A stretch of DNA of 64,000 nucleotides. Origin: Prorocentrum cordatum (taxonomy: Eukaryota; Sar; Dinophyceae; Prorocentrales; Prorocentraceae). The stretch spans positions 62,001 through 126,000 of the forward strand of contig CAUYUJ010014266.1 of NCBI GenBank assembly GCA_963575745.1. The letters run 5' to 3'. Shown here in pieces: positions 1-10,249 of this stretch. Every line of letters starts with the position of its first letter. Within the stretch, counting starts at the first letter, position 1. The notes beneath the pieces are model-generated. The model was not told the origin of the DNA. It was given only the letters and a program-made list of their open reading frames with translations, and made no database searches. The position numbers and the translations under genes are program-made.

Positions 1-846
1 GCCTCTGCCGCCAGCTTTCTGCAAAAACGCCCGCGCAGATTCCAAATCTGAGAATTGCAAAGAAAGAAGCAGAACTCGGCTGACGATTGTTTCTCGGACC
101 CTGAACACATGCCCCACTGACGGCGGCTTTATCGATTTACCAATCGAATTAGCCAAACAAACGCTGCAACTCAGAAACGCGAGACTCGATACTCATCGAT
201 TTGAACCCGATCACGGCGATCTGGAGATTCGAGACATCCAACGAATTGATGGTGGCCACATGTCGCTTCGATGGAGAACCAGCAGACGTCGGACGAACTT
301 CAAGAGATTCGACACGACTGCGCAGGTCAGCTTCGAACTCAATATCGCAAGGGCGTCGTAGATGGCCTTCTCACCTGGGGAACTCTCTGAAGGAAGCGTT
401 GGCAACTCAGCGGGAGAATCGGAAAATGAACTGCTGTCTGCGCTGGCAGGGGGGCGACGCCTGCGCCTGCGCCCGGAAGGGCGGAACCCACACCCGACCC
501 GGGACTGCCACCCGAATGGCTGGTTCCAGGTGCACGACCAGGACTGCCAGCGACGCGGCTTATCCCGGGAGCCGCATGCACGCCACCCTGAGGGCCATCG
601 CATGCACTGGCGCTGCTACCTGGAGGAGAGCCAGGAGCAGCCGCTGCACAGGCAGCGGCGCTCGGCTTCGAAACACCTGGAAAGGTGGGAGCCGGCGCAA
701 ATGACAGCATGGCCGCCCGACTCGTCCATCACGGACACTGCCTCGAAGCGGGCCATTGCCTGCGCCACGATGCCCCTCGTCACGTTCAAGCGCCGGCGAT
801 CTGCATCGGTGAGTGTCGCGAACTGAAGTTTCATGACACCAGACAT
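1..846 (-). pseudogene. LINE ORF1 fragment (RNA-binding protein), partial at window edge
   Basis: On the minus strand the translation runs from a Pro/Gly/Arg-rich N-terminal part (about 600 down to 300) into a short motif LDVSNLQIAVIGF (about 260 down to 200), a hydrophobic strand ending in GF like the RNP2 strand of an RRM. The same order and similar residues occur in the ORF1 of LINE E (MDVSNLQIAVVGF near 18670), so this is an E-family ORF1. ORF1 proteins of LINEs bind element RNA and act as chaperones in the ribonucleoprotein; that role is inferred from the family. Reading frames change several times and a stop follows QRLFG, so the copy is probably dead. It runs head-to-head into plus-strand LINE A at about 847 and leaves the window on the left. 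Confidence 0.55.
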
Positions 847-854
847 CGGTCGAC

Positions 855-1552
855 GAAAAGCTGACTTTCATCATGAGGAACATGAGCTTAAAGAACGAGA
901 CGGCTTCGAAGCATGACAATGAGACTTTGCACGGTCGAATTACTGCAGAAACGAAATTTGCAATGTCGGCAGCTGTTGACCCTCTCAAGGACGGGATGGC
1001 CGACTTTCGACGTCGCCTCGCTGCTGTCGAGTCCCGTCCGGCACCCGGCTTGGACAAGCGGCAGGTTCAGACGTTGAGTTCGATGGACCTGGCTCAGAAG
1101 CGGATCGCTTTCATTGGGTTTACGAGTGCCGATCTTGCAGAGCGCGTTAGAGACATGGAGCGGTTCCTCCTTTTACAGCAGGTCATTTTTTCAGTCGCCC
1201 GCGGTCGAATCGCATTGTTTCCAAAGTCTCTCACGCCGAATTTTCACCATCGGACGTAGCGCAGCGAATTTTGGCTGAGTTAGAGCATAAGCCGTTTCAT
1301 TCTTCAATTGGCCAGCCGATCAAAATGAAAAAAGCAGAAACACAGTTGAATATCCAGCGAGATTGGCGTTTGCGAAAGACTTCTGGCATGATTAAGGAAC
1401 GTCTAGGTCCTGGCAATTCCTCTTCTGTTAATGTCAAGTCTGACTTGAAAGCTCGTGAAGTTATGGTGAACAATGCTCTCGCGTTTAAGCTGGAGTCGGC
1501 GGACATTGCGGGCGCGCGCCGTGGAGATTTCGCCATGCTGCGCTTGCCGTAG
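855..1552 (+). pseudogene. LINE A ORF1 remnant with RRM-like motif
   Basis: The reading starts as DEKLTFIMRNMSL, matches the ORF1 of LINEs D and E (DSEKVNFILDSMSM, DDKLNFIMQNMSL), passes a charged, probably helical stretch (DPLKDGMADFRRRLAAVE) and reaches KRIAFIGFTSADL at about 1095-1135, an RNP2-like strand. The frame breaks near 1200-1260 and resumes in another frame at 1271 with PIKMKKAETQLNIQRDWRLR, a basic segment resembling the C-terminal domain of L1 ORF1p, where an RxxRDxxLRK-like stretch contacts nucleic acid. Role (RNA binding) is inferred from this layout; sequence similarity to L1 is weak by eye. Confidence 0.55.
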
Positions 1553-1754
1553 GGGCGCGGGGGAACCGTTCATTGTTTCACCTTCCCTTCTTCGACCTTC
1601 GCCCTCCGTTTTACGGATTGCGAGCGGTTCCCGGGTCAACGTTTGCGAAAACGAGGTCCTCGAAGCCTCGATGCACTGAACCGTCGCACGTGTGGGAATG
1701 TTTTTCCGAGTGCACCCCAGTCTCTTCCTTGAATTCGACTACTCCGGGCTCTTC

Positions 1755-2050
1755 TGTTCATCCAGCCGGATTTTCGACCAGCCTTAGGCCGGCGAGCCCC
1801 GAGAATGATTTTTCGATGCGCCTTAGGCCGGCAAGTTTTCAGGTCGTATTTTCGACCAGCCTTAGGCCGGCAAGATCTGGAAGCGAATTTTCGACGAGCC
1901 GTAGGCCGGCGAGTTTCCAGGTCGGATTTTCGACCAGCCTTAGGCCGGCGAGTTCTGAGGACAAATTCTCGACGCGCCTTAGGCCGCCGAATCTGCAGGA
2001 CGGATTTTCGACCGGCCTTAGGCCTGACCATTCTCGGGACGGTCTCTCGA
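1755..2050 (+). repeat. 39-bp tandem array coding FRxALGR-type peptide repeats
   Basis: About seven units of 39 bp, each with a conserved part TTTTCGACCAGCCTTAGGCC followed by GGCGAG and about 13 variable bases. In the frame that leads into the endonuclease each unit reads as 13 residues of the type FRPALGRRVLRTN. Equivalent arrays lie before the endonuclease in LINEs D and J/K (39 bp) and G (24 bp). Confidence 0.85.
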
Positions 2051-2745
2051 GGAGTCTTAGCGAGTGATCCTCCTGCTTTGTATTATCTTCCCTCTCCTGC
2101 TCTGGTCTCCCTTTCCTCCTTTCCTCCTCGTCCTCCTTCGGGCCAACGGAGTCTGCATGAATTCTTCATTGGGTTTCACAATTTTTTCCCTCGGGATGGT
2201 GGCCGCGGCGACCCCCGGCCTGAGCCATCCTTGGATTGGGCGAGCCCCACTATTTTGACGATCAACATCCAGCGGTTTGCAATGCACGAAAATAAATTAT
2301 ATGCTTATATTATCCCCCTACCTTCCCTTCCTTCTTTAATTTGTTTAACTGAAACCTGGCTTGGCGAATCTATCGTTCAACCCAGCGTTCCTGGGCAGTC
2401 TCTTGTTGCCCGTCGTGATCGGGGCGGTCTTGGCGGAAGCGTTTGTGCATTTGCTCTAGATAATGCTGTTCCTGTTTGCTCTCTTCTTCTTCGTTCTCCT
2501 TCTGCTGAGCGCGTTTGGTTTTAGTGCGCACAGAGTCTGGACCTCTATTTGTCTCTTGTTGGCATCGTCGTCCGTGTCACGGTGAACTAAATTCGATTGA
2601 GTCGCTCGCCGACGAATGGAATTCGCTTGTCGATCAATGTGTAGGTACTATTATAACTGGCGATATGAACGTTCACCATACACATTGGCTCACCTTCAGC
2701 AGCCATGTTTCCCCAGAGGGAACGCGCAACGCCTGTAGCTGATCA
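1805..2745 (+). pseudogene. LINE A ORF2 N-terminal part: peptide repeats and APE-like endonuclease
   Basis: One frame is open from the peptide-repeat array (1805) through HEFFIGFHNFFPRDGG and ILTINIQRF into ICLTETWLGESI, ending at 2524; a shift at about 2515 continues as GPLFVSCWHRRPCHGEL and ITGDMNVHHTHW. These are the conserved blocks of apurinic endonuclease-like LINE nucleases: the N block (TINIQ), the catalytic Glu block (TETWL), and the D-x-N block (GDMNVHH). The nuclease nicks target DNA to prime reverse transcription. The usual C-terminal DH block is lost after VSPEGT near 2730. No start codon for ORF2 can be fixed; the array appears to belong to the protein. Confidence 0.7.
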
Positions 2746-2904
2746 TAGCGCTACGTTGTGCTCAGTCTGCATGCCACCACTGTCGCTCGAGCACGGCGAG
2801 CGTCGGCCGCGGCATTGCAAGGGCGCAGATTGGCGATCGATCGAGCGCCGCCTGCCATGGCAGGATTGGTCCTGGATAGACAATTCGACGCCTGATATTG
2901 TTGT

Positions 2905-4674
2905 AGCTTGTTTAACTCGAATGCTTTTATGTTTTATGAATATGCATATCCCTTCTTCGCAATAGCTTCTGCAGTATCACACCCTTGGATAAATCAACGC
3001 TGTCTCGACGCTGCCCAGGCGAAGCGACTTGCCGCTGGCACGGTTTCTGTTCCTGCTGCCGCAGATAGTTCTGCAACGCTGGCGGCTTTAAATGATCGCG
3101 CACAGCGTACCCAGCAAAAGCTTCAGACATTAGGGCGCGGCATCAAGAAGTGGTGGAAGAGTTCTAATGAACTGCTGTCGCATGCTCATAAGCCTTCCTC
3201 TTCCCCACTGAAGCGCCCAGATGGCTCGTGGGCCTTTTCTGCGTCTGCTAAAGCGAATGTTTTTTTTTGCGCGGGCCTTTAGCAGCAAGTGGCGCTCGCC
3301 TGCCACTGTTTAGAATGAGTTTACCGACGCGTCTATTGCTATAGTATCTCCAGACAGGAAGGGACCGAACATTTTTCGCACCAGGTCCGCTCCTGCTATT
3401 CTCAGCAGCCTCAAACAAGACAGCGGCACTGGACCTGACTTTCCCCCTGCCCGTTCCCTGAAAAACTGCGCCGGCAGCCTCGCAGTTCCCGCGGCGAAGC
3501 TCGATCGCCTCATTCTGTGGCCCAGTTCCTGGCCTTTGCAATGGCGGAAGCACTGGGCACATCCTTCGTTTAAGAAGCTTGCTGTCAGCAATCCAGACAA
3601 TTACAAAAGCATCCAGCTTACTTCCCAGCTTTCCAAGGTCGGGGAGCGCATCTTCTTGCAATTCTTTGGACTTTCTGAGCCCGCTTGCATGGAAAATATG
3701 GTACATCAGGGCACAGCGTTGGGGCCACCGCTGTGGAACGCTCTCTTTTCAGACTCGTGCACGGCTGTGCGAGCCACCGGCTTTGAAGAGCTCACCTACG
3801 CAGATAATCCTAATGCGTTGCGCGTGGTCGAGAGCAGCGTCACAAACGAGCAGGGCTCTCGCATGCTTGGCGAGTGCCAGACCCCCCTTTTCACAGGATG
3901 GGCGCTGCCAACCGGGTCGTTTTTGATCCTGGGAAAGAGAGCATGCATATTGTCTCTCGCAGCCGCCCTTGCGTTTGTTCTTCTTTCTAGCTACTTGGCA
4001 TCGTTTTCGACCCACGTCTTTTAATGCACGATGCCACCCAGGCACGCGCGGGCGACTGCGGCTGGAAATTGCAATGTTTGTTACGCAGTCGTTACTTTTA
4101 TTATTGTGCTGATATTATATTATTGGTTAAAGCCCAGATTTGGTCATACATTGAATACCGGACATGTGCGCTCCACTTCGCTTCCTCTTTCTCCCTCGCC
4201 CCTTCGGACGCTGTCCAAACACGTTTTCTTCGGTCTGTGGCCGCTACAGAAAAAGAAGCCCTGTTTCACTTTTCTTTAGCCCCTCTCGCAAGCAGGCGTG
4301 ACATTGCCATGCTCGGGGTAATTCATCGCGCCGTTCTTGGACACGGCCCCGGCCACTTCTCCTCCTTCTTCCGCCTCGCCCCCCCTCCTCCCCCTCGCCA
4401 CCCTCGCCGCCACTTCCGGCATTTAGAGGGTCCTCTCCATTTGCGGGCCCTGGACTTCGCTCGTCGATCTGTGCTGGGCCTTGTCAGCGTTTACAACATT
4501 CTCCCTGGCAGCGTTGCAGCGGCCCGCTCAGTTTCGCACGATCAATATTTCCTCCAGGCGTTGCTTCGCGATTATGCGAATTCGTACCCTGACTGGCAGA
4601 ATATATTCAGCTGTCGTCTTCCGCTGGCAAACCACCCTCTCCGTCGCTGCCGCGACTGGTTGCCTCCTTCTTGA
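2905..4674 (+). pseudogene. LINE A ORF2: reverse transcriptase and C-terminal region, broken
   Basis: Recognisable blocks are the region before the RT (SHPWINQRCLDAAQAKR, GIKKWWKSSNELLSHAHKPSSS), RT entry NPDNYKSIQLTSQLSKV at about 3590-3640, then a deletion that removes motif A (the CSDVSGAFDRV block seen in LINE I) so that FFGLSEPACMENMVHQGT follows directly. The catalytic block reads YADNPNAL instead of YADDLNAL, losing the second Asp. The C-terminal part (4024-4674) is well preserved: IEYRTCALHFASS, LASRRDIAMLGVIHRAVLG, LALDFARRSVLG-like, ending CRDWLPPS. At least two frameshifts. Inactive. Confidence 0.75.
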
Positions 4675-5140
4675 CGCAGATGTTTTCAGTCTGTCTTTTC
4701 TGCCTCCCTCTGCTCCCCCCTTCCCCCCCTCCCTCCCCCCCCCTCTCCTTCCCCCCCTCTGCTGCAATCGTTCCCCGCTGGTCGTCGTCGTCGCCTCGCT
4801 GTCGTCCGCCGCGCCCCCTTCCACCCCCCTCCTTTCTCCTCCACCCCCGCGGCCGCCGTTCTTGGAGATCACGGCGCGCGCGTCGCGCGTTGCCGCCTTT
4901 TCGGGCTTGCCCCCCCCCCGCTCGCCTCCTCTTCCTTTCTCTCTCCTCGTCGTTTGTCGTCTGCTGCTGTTCCTTCCTCCTCCCTCCCTCCCTCCCCTCT
5001 CCCCTCCCTCTCCTTCTTCTTCCTCCCCCCCCCTTCTGCTTCCCCCTGGTGTTTTGCCGCATGTTGAAAGCTTCTCCAGCCGGCGTTCGGCCGCGCTGCT
5101 TCCGAGCGATCCGGAAGTTTACAGCATGAAGATGATGATT
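4675..5140 (+). other. LINE A 3' UTR, pyrimidine-rich
   Basis: A strongly C/T-rich sense strand follows the ORF2 stop. At about 5040-5110 it holds a GC-rich island (GCCGCATG..CCAGCCGGCG..) where the better preserved islands of LINEs C, D, I and J lie. Long open frames here, for example the Pro-rich one at 4481-5191, are composition artefacts. Confidence 0.6.
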
Positions 5141-5190
5141 GTTTTTTGTTGGTCTCCCTCCTTCTTCATCCCGCAACTCTTTAAGCTGTA

Positions 5191-5473
5191 ATTTTCCTGT
5201 GCACTCAGACGATGTTGAGACTTCTGCGCGGCTCGGTCATTCGCTGCGAGGCACAGGCCGCTGCTTCGAACAGTGCTTCGCCAAGAAGCTCACCAAAGCA
5301 CTCGCGCAACTCACGGGCCATCACGAAATGGAAGAAAACAACTCCAGAACCAGACTTGTTCTTGACCAGAGTTGCTCTTGCCCGTGAATGGTCCGCTCGA
5401 ATCTCCAGGTAGCTGCTGGAGAGCAATGCCGTTGTCGACTTCAACGACACGCTGCTTGAAATTTTCCTTCTTC
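5191..5473 (-). other. Unassigned fragment between LINE A and LINE B
   Basis: A minus-strand frame of about 80 codons (5450-5205) contains SGVVFFHFVMARELRECFGELL, which could be a strand-helix piece of an RRM-like ORF1, but it does not clearly match the other ORF1 copies. It ends where LINE B's 3' poly(A) begins, so it is either the target into which B inserted or a leftover of A. No function proposed. Confidence 0.3.
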
Positions 5474-7453
5474 TTTTTTTCTATCTAGCTCGCTATGCAA
5501 TTTCTCTCGCCAAGTCCGCGCTCAGGCAGGCAGGCTCGGAAGAAGATTAAAAAGCAATGTGCGCTGGTTGCTTGAAAACAATTGCGCGCAAAGGAGGAAG
5601 GGGAAGGGAGGGAAGAGGGAGGGGGGGGGGGCGGGAGGGGGGAGAGAGGGAGAGCAGCAGCAGGAGGAACGACCGGGAGAGGAGGAGGGGAAGAACCGAG
5701 AGGGGGGGCCAGAGCCCAGACAGGCAACGCGCAGCGCGCGCACCCGACAGGCAACGCGCAGCGCGCGCACCCCGCGCTCCACGCAGGGCGGCCGGAGGGG
5801 AGGAGAAAGGAGAAGGAGGGGGGGGGGGGGGGGCGACACGGCGACGGACGGGCGAGGGGCACGGCGGGACACGACAGCAGCACGACGCGACGAGGGAGAC
5901 GGAGAGGAGGGAGGAGGAGGAGGGAAGGAGGAAGGAAGAGGAAGGAGAGAAGAAGACAAAAACTAGCCACGCCAGTTTCGGCACCCACGGAGAGGGCGAA
6001 AGGCGAGCGGCAGCCGGGGTGAAAAAGTATTCGGCCAGTCTTCGGTGCGACGGGCCCGGGAACGCAGAAGGGCCTGGAGTCGGGATTGAAAATCGCAGAC
6101 GCTCTGCGCGCAGACTACAAAATCAGGAAGCAAGTTGTAGACCCGCGTTGCACCCACTGCGGAGTGCAGCAGGTAGTCCGGGGCGGTGCGCGGGGGCTCA
6201 GCGAGGTGGCGCCTGTGGCGCCTCGGAGCTCTGGCCGGCACGGGACCAGAATCTAAGTCGAAAAACTTTCGAAAACAAAAAGGTCCGCAACCCAGAACCG
6301 CGCGATGAATTACACCGAGAATGCTGATGTCCCGGCGAGTGGACAAAGGTGCAAGGTTGAAGTAAAATAGAGCGTCCTTAGACGAAATGTTCAGCGACCT
6401 GAGGAAGCGCGTTAAAACCGCGTCAAGTGGAGCAAGCACAGAAGAAGAGGCATGGTAAATTGCGGCCAGTAGAGCAGTAACACGCGTGCTTTGAAAAGGC
6501 CGACAAGTTCAGCGTCGGTATGAAACCGCCGCGCTCGAATAAGCCTGTACACTTTCCACGAGCACGCGGCCACGCAGCTGTCGACAGCGTCATACATCAG
6601 TAACTTGGGGTCGAAAGGATTACACAAGATCTTAAAATAATCGCCTACAGGCCGTGCGCGAGAAAGTGCATGCATGCTCTCTTTGTTTGAGTCAAACTGC
6701 ACGCGGCTGGCTCGGCCCCAAGCATGGGGCGAGGCTTGCATTGATGAAGAATTTCTAAGCATCTCTCGTACTGCTGCCACAGGAGAGAGCCATGCATTCA
6801 AGTCGTCAGCATGTATAACTTGTTCAAGAGCCTCGGCCCGGCCGGCCATGCAATAATCTGCAAAAAAAATGCCCCATAGAGGCGGGCCGAAATATCCCCT
6901 TGGCAAACCATGTCTACCATGGTCATGGATCGGGAAAAATTTCCGCCAATGACCACGCGAGCCTTTCTCTACCGAAGCCAACTAACAATAAGAACTACGA
7001 TGCGAGGTGCCACTCCAACAGACGACAGCTTGTCGCTAAGAATGTCTGCTGAGACAAACTCAAAAGCACCGCAAACGTCAGAACAATATAGTATAACACG
7101 TGGGCCAAGAGACAAAGAGTGACACCAAAACAACACAAAATATAGGATAGCGTCTCGGGCGCCGTTCTCTTTTCTGCAAGCAAACTGCGCTGGCCCAATG
7201 GCACCAAGACGTTCCAGGCGCGGAACAGATAGATATCTGATCAGCCTTTCGGCTGCCTTGGAAAACTGGGAGGCGAGGTGAGCCGCGATAGTTCTCCCCG
7301 TCGGACAGCGCATGCCGCAGCCAGCAGGCCAATGTGCTTCACTCACGATACGTCGCACTTAAATACACCAAAAAAATCGCGACTACCCGTCTTCAGAACA
7401 CGCGAAGGGAGAAAATCAGGACCGGTAGCACTACCCACACTGAAGGCAGCTCG
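5474..7453 (-). mobile_element. LINE B, 3' part of a G-family LINE
   Basis: On the minus strand LINE C's insertion point (7453) is followed by RT and C-terminal coding sequence (7450-5963) and a 3' UTR, ending at about 5474 in GATAGAAAAAAA. The protein pieces match LINE G: GAIGPAQFACRKENGARDA, YCSDVCGAFEFVSAD, HADDLNAW, RARPVGDYFKILCNPFDPKLLM. In the 3' UTR, 5721-5778 holds a short tandem duplication of about 27 bp (CAGGCAACGCGCAGCGCGCG and following bases). The 5' half is missing because C inserted here; it may be lost or displaced. Confidence 0.75.
5963..7450 (-). pseudogene. LINE B reverse transcriptase and C-terminal region, broken
   Basis: Minus strand from 7450: FSVGSATGPDFLPSRVLK (degenerate, with stops) leads to the RT blocks at 7260-6900: SQFSKAAERLIRYLS, YCSDVCGAFEFV (motif A), then after a frameshift YFGPPLWGIFFADYCM (motif B) and VIHADDLNAW. 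Here the Tyr of Y-x-D-D is His, while both catalytic Asp remain. The C-terminal part (6439-5963) reads LDAVLTRFLRSLNIS, LSTRRDISILGVIHRAVLG, YNLLPDFV and ends PLRGCRNWRG. Several frameshifts; inactive. Closest relative in the window is LINE G. Confidence 0.75.
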
Positions 7454-7766
7454 TTTTTTTTCCTACGCAACCTCGCGGGGATGAACCAAACCACACACGG
7501 GTCACACCAGCGTCAAAGTGCCATAAAAAATTAGGGTGAGGGGGGGGGGGGAAGCAAAAGACGGAGAGAGAAAACGAAACGATGAAGAAAGGAAGAGGAC
7601 AGAAGGAAGACGAACAGAGAACAAGAAAAAGAAGAAGAAGAAGAGAAAGGAGAAGAAGAGGAAGAGGACGAGAGAAGAAGACGAGAGAGAGGGAGGGAGG
7701 GAGGAGGGCGCGGCAAGCAGGCAGGCAAGCAGGGGGGGAGCGTAGAAGAGAAGGAGAGGGACGGCG

Positions 7767-7832
7767 CCGGACGCGCCGGGCGAAGAAAAAACGCCTGCGG
7801 GCCGAGCACCGCTCAGAACCCGCGCCGGGGGA
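7767..7832 (-). other. Conserved hairpin island in LINE C 3' UTR
   Basis: About 60 bp kept among simple purine runs, almost identical in LINEs D, I and J. On the plus strand it holds CGCCGGACGCGCCGGGCG and GAGCACCGCTC; the latter pairs GAGC with GCTC around ACC. Confidence 0.7.
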
Positions 7833-8039
7833 GGAGCAGAGGAGAGGAGGGAGGCGGCGGACGACGGCAACGACAGCAGCAAGCAGGAGAAGAGAGGGAG
7901 GAGGGGAGGAGGGGAGGGAAGAGAAGGAAGGAGAAAGAAGACATGAACAAAAAGGAAGGGAGAGGGAGAGAGACAACAGGGAGAGCTAGCCGGGCGGCTG
8001 CCATTCCCGGCACCAGCGCACAGGGTGGTTAGCAAACGG

Positions 8040-9757
8040 AACGCGGCAGCTTAAAGAATTTGTCCAGTCAGGGTACGAATCAGCCATATCCCTAAGCAGA
8101 GCTTGGAGATGCGCTTGAAAGTCGTGGACACTTTGGGCAGCCGCAATGCTGCCTGGTAGGAGGTTATATACTCCTACGGAGCCAAGAACAGAGCGGCGAG
8201 CAAAATCTGGAGCACGAAGCTGAAGCGGGTCAGCCTGGCGCCGGGCGCGACGCCGAGGAGAGCGAGGAGGAGGAGAACCGGAGGGAGAGAAGAAGGAGGA
8301 GAAGTGGGCGGGGCCATGGCCAAGCACGGCGCGGCGGATAACGCCGAGCATCGCAATGTCTCGCCGGCGGGCCAGAGGGGCCAGCGAGAAATGATATAAC
8401 GCTTCTTTTTCGGTTTCGCGACAGAACGAAGAAAGCTAGATTGAACAGCGCCAAGAGGAGCAAGAGAGGAAGAAGAAGCGAAGTGAAAAGCGCAAGTTCG
8501 GCATTCAATATATGACAGAATCTGAGCTTTGTACCACGAGACGATATCAGCAGAATTATAGAAATAACGGCATCGCAACAAACTGCGTAGTTTCCATCCA
8601 CAATCACAGATACAGGCCTGAATGGCTCCGTGCATTAACAGGCGAAAGTCAAAGACGATTCCCAACAGCTTAAATGATGCTCCACACGGACGGCTGCGAG
8701 AAATGACACGCATGCTCAACGACCCGGTCGGCAGCGCCCCACCCGCGCAGAAAAGTTTGACACTCGTCAAGCACGCGATGGCCGTGGTCGCCTGCAACAC
8801 TGTATTCGACCACCCGGAGGGCATTGAGGTCATCCGCATAAACGAGCTCTTCAAAACCAGTGGCCCGAACGGCCATGCACAATTTAGCAAAGAAAGCGTT
8901 CCATAGCGGAGGCACCAGGACAGCGCCTTGGCAAATCATATTTTCCATGCGAACGGGCTCTGCGAGCACAGACTCCGGGACAAAAAACCCGTGGGGCCTT
9001 GCAAGCAGACGGGGCGCATCGACTCTATCGAATGCGCCACTCACGTCTGAACAACACAGCAAGACACGACGCCTTGAGGCAAGAGCAGCAATGCACTGTA
9101 AGACAAAATAAAAAACTGTGTCTCGTGCACCCCTGCCTGGTACCGGTCGATTTTTGTCTGGCGCCGGCCCGTGCGTCTATTTTTGGGGGTACTGGCCAAT
9201 ATCCATCGAGCTTGGCGCCGCCGCTGTTCGTCCTCCCTCTCCTCCTCCTCCTCCTCCTTCCTCCTCCATCCTCCCCCTCTCCCCCCCTCCCGCGTATTAT
9301 ATCATGACGTGCTGGTTTTTGTGAATTGGCTGGTTGGGCCATTCTGCATCTTCCAGCTCGCTCAGGAGGAACGTATCAACGGCTGTCTAAGCCTCGGGGG
9401 GTACAGGCACATGGCACACCGGCACACCCCGTTTCTCGTTTTGTTAACTTTCTCATGGTGTGAGTGTCCAGCTGGTGGGACTGGCATGTTGTATAATACT
9501 TCGCAGTGGTTGTAAAAGAAGAATAGAACGCCTCTCAAATGCAACCGTTTTGTTCCGCCAGCGCTTGGGGGAACAAGAAGAGAGCAGCGATTGCCGGGCA
9601 GTAAACAAACTGCCGCGCCAAAGCACCCAAGCCTGTCAAGCTGAGGGCCATTGAGCTGCAGAAACATACGCTCCACGACTTTAGACAGCTCAGAAGTGAG
9701 GATGCCCCTGTAGTTGTCAGGGTTACAAACAGCGATCTTCTTATACAGAGGGTGCAC
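8040..9757 (-). pseudogene. LINE C reverse transcriptase and C-terminal region, broken
   Basis: From 9757 downward the RT entry reads HPLYKKIAVCNPDNYRGI and SELSKVVERMFLQL, is interrupted by the 452-bp insertion, and resumes at about 9060 with CCSDVSGAFDRVDAPRLLA (motif A), QGAVLVPPLWNAFF (motif B; the usual L-G-P is V-P here) and LVYADDLNALRVVE, with both catalytic Asp intact. The C-terminal part (8600-8040) includes CNAELALFTS-like and ARHCDARRYPP-type blocks in shifted frames, matching LINE I. Frameshifts occur near 8890 and 8350. Inactive. Confidence 0.7.
9141..9592. mobile_element. 452-bp insertion in LINE C, unknown class
   Basis: The sequence is missing from LINE I at the same site. 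It is flanked by GCCTGG (9135-9140) and GCCGGG (9593-9598), a possible 6-bp target duplication with one difference. No long terminal inverted repeats, poly(A) tail or coding similarity was seen. Inside is a CT-rich run (9230-9295) and otherwise unique sequence. It could be a small non-autonomous element. Confidence 0.5.
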
Positions 9758-10029
9758 CCAATGCTTTTTTTTCTTCTATCGGACCTCTGCAGCACACCGC
9801 GGCGCCATCCGGCAATTCAAACAGTAAAATTCAGGGACACGACAAGATAAATGGCGGGACGGCGGCACCCGGAGCCAGCTAGGCAGGCCGGCGGGCGGCG
9901 CACTGCCGGAGGGAGGACGGGGAGAACGAAAGAAGAAGACAAGGACAGGAACAAACGAGGGAGGGAGGGAAGGGGGAGAAGGGGCAGGCAAGCAGGCAGG
10001 AGGAGGGCGAGGAGGAGAAGGAGCGAGAA

Positions 10030-10095
10030 GCGCCGGACGCGCCCGGCGAGAAAAACGCCTGCGGACCGAGCACCGCTCAGAACCCGCACGGGGGG
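10030..10095 (-). other. Conserved hairpin island in LINE D 3' UTR
   Basis: Plus-strand CGCCGG ACGCGC CCGGCG (perfect 6-bp arms), a short A run, then GAGC ACC GCTC, in a purine-rich setting. The LINE J island is near identical and those of LINEs C and I are very similar. Confidence 0.7.
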
Positions 10096-10249
10096 AGGGA
10101 GCCAGGGGGAGGAGGAGGACGGCGGACGACGGCGGCGACAGCAGCAAGCAGAGAGGGAGAGAGGGAAGAAGACGAGAAGAAGAGAACGGGACGAGAAGAC
10201 GAGAAAGGGAAGAGACACAGGCGAACGAAGAAAAAGGAGAGGGGTCAAC

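Larger units (their letters stand above)
847..5190 (+). mobile_element. LINE A, degenerate APE-type non-LTR retrotransposon (C/I family)
   Basis: A plus-strand LINE with the usual order: ORF1 remnant (855-1552), peptide-repeat array (1755-2050), endonuclease (about 2240-2745), reverse transcriptase (2905-4024), ORF2 C-terminal region (4024-4674) and pyrimidine-rich 3' UTR (4675-5140). RT and C-terminal residues (RATGFEEL.YAD, WKLQCLLRSRYFY, IEYRTCALHFASS) match LINEs C and I, so the three form one family. It is the only plus-strand LINE of substantial length here. Frameshifts, stops and an internal RT deletion make it non-functional. The 5' end is unclear because ORF1 begins abruptly; the 3' end is somewhere between 5140 and 5190. 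Confidence 0.75.
7454..9764 (-). mobile_element. LINE C, 3' part of a C/I-family LINE, interrupted by a 452-bp insertion
   Basis: Minus-strand LINE whose 3' end (GCGTAGG followed by eight A, at 7454-7461) lies inside LINE B's RT region. It contains a purine-rich stretch on the plus strand (7540-7980, 3' UTR), C-terminal and RT coding sequence, and stops at 9764, where LINE D's 3' end begins. LINE I continues without a break at that point (GGTGCACCCAATGCTCTCG at 54364-54382), showing that D inserted into C. Coordinates 9141-9592 are absent from LINE I and are an insertion within C. Confidence 0.8.

Noticed and set aside
560-1057. Minus-strand 165-codon protein opposite LINE A ORF1
   Set aside because: It crosses the head-to-head junction of two ORF1 fragments and is antisense to the plus ORF1 on part of its length.
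4480-5990. Long Pro/Ser/Leu- or Arg/Glu/Gly-rich proteins in 4481-5191 and 5485-6327
   Set aside because: They are translations of low-complexity C/T or G/A runs in LINE 3' UTRs, open in several frames at once.
7431-8035. Ser/Pro/Leu-rich membrane-like proteins at 7431-8035, 9776-10308 and 52604-53015
   Set aside because: Same cause: pyrimidine-rich sense strand of LINE 3' UTR.
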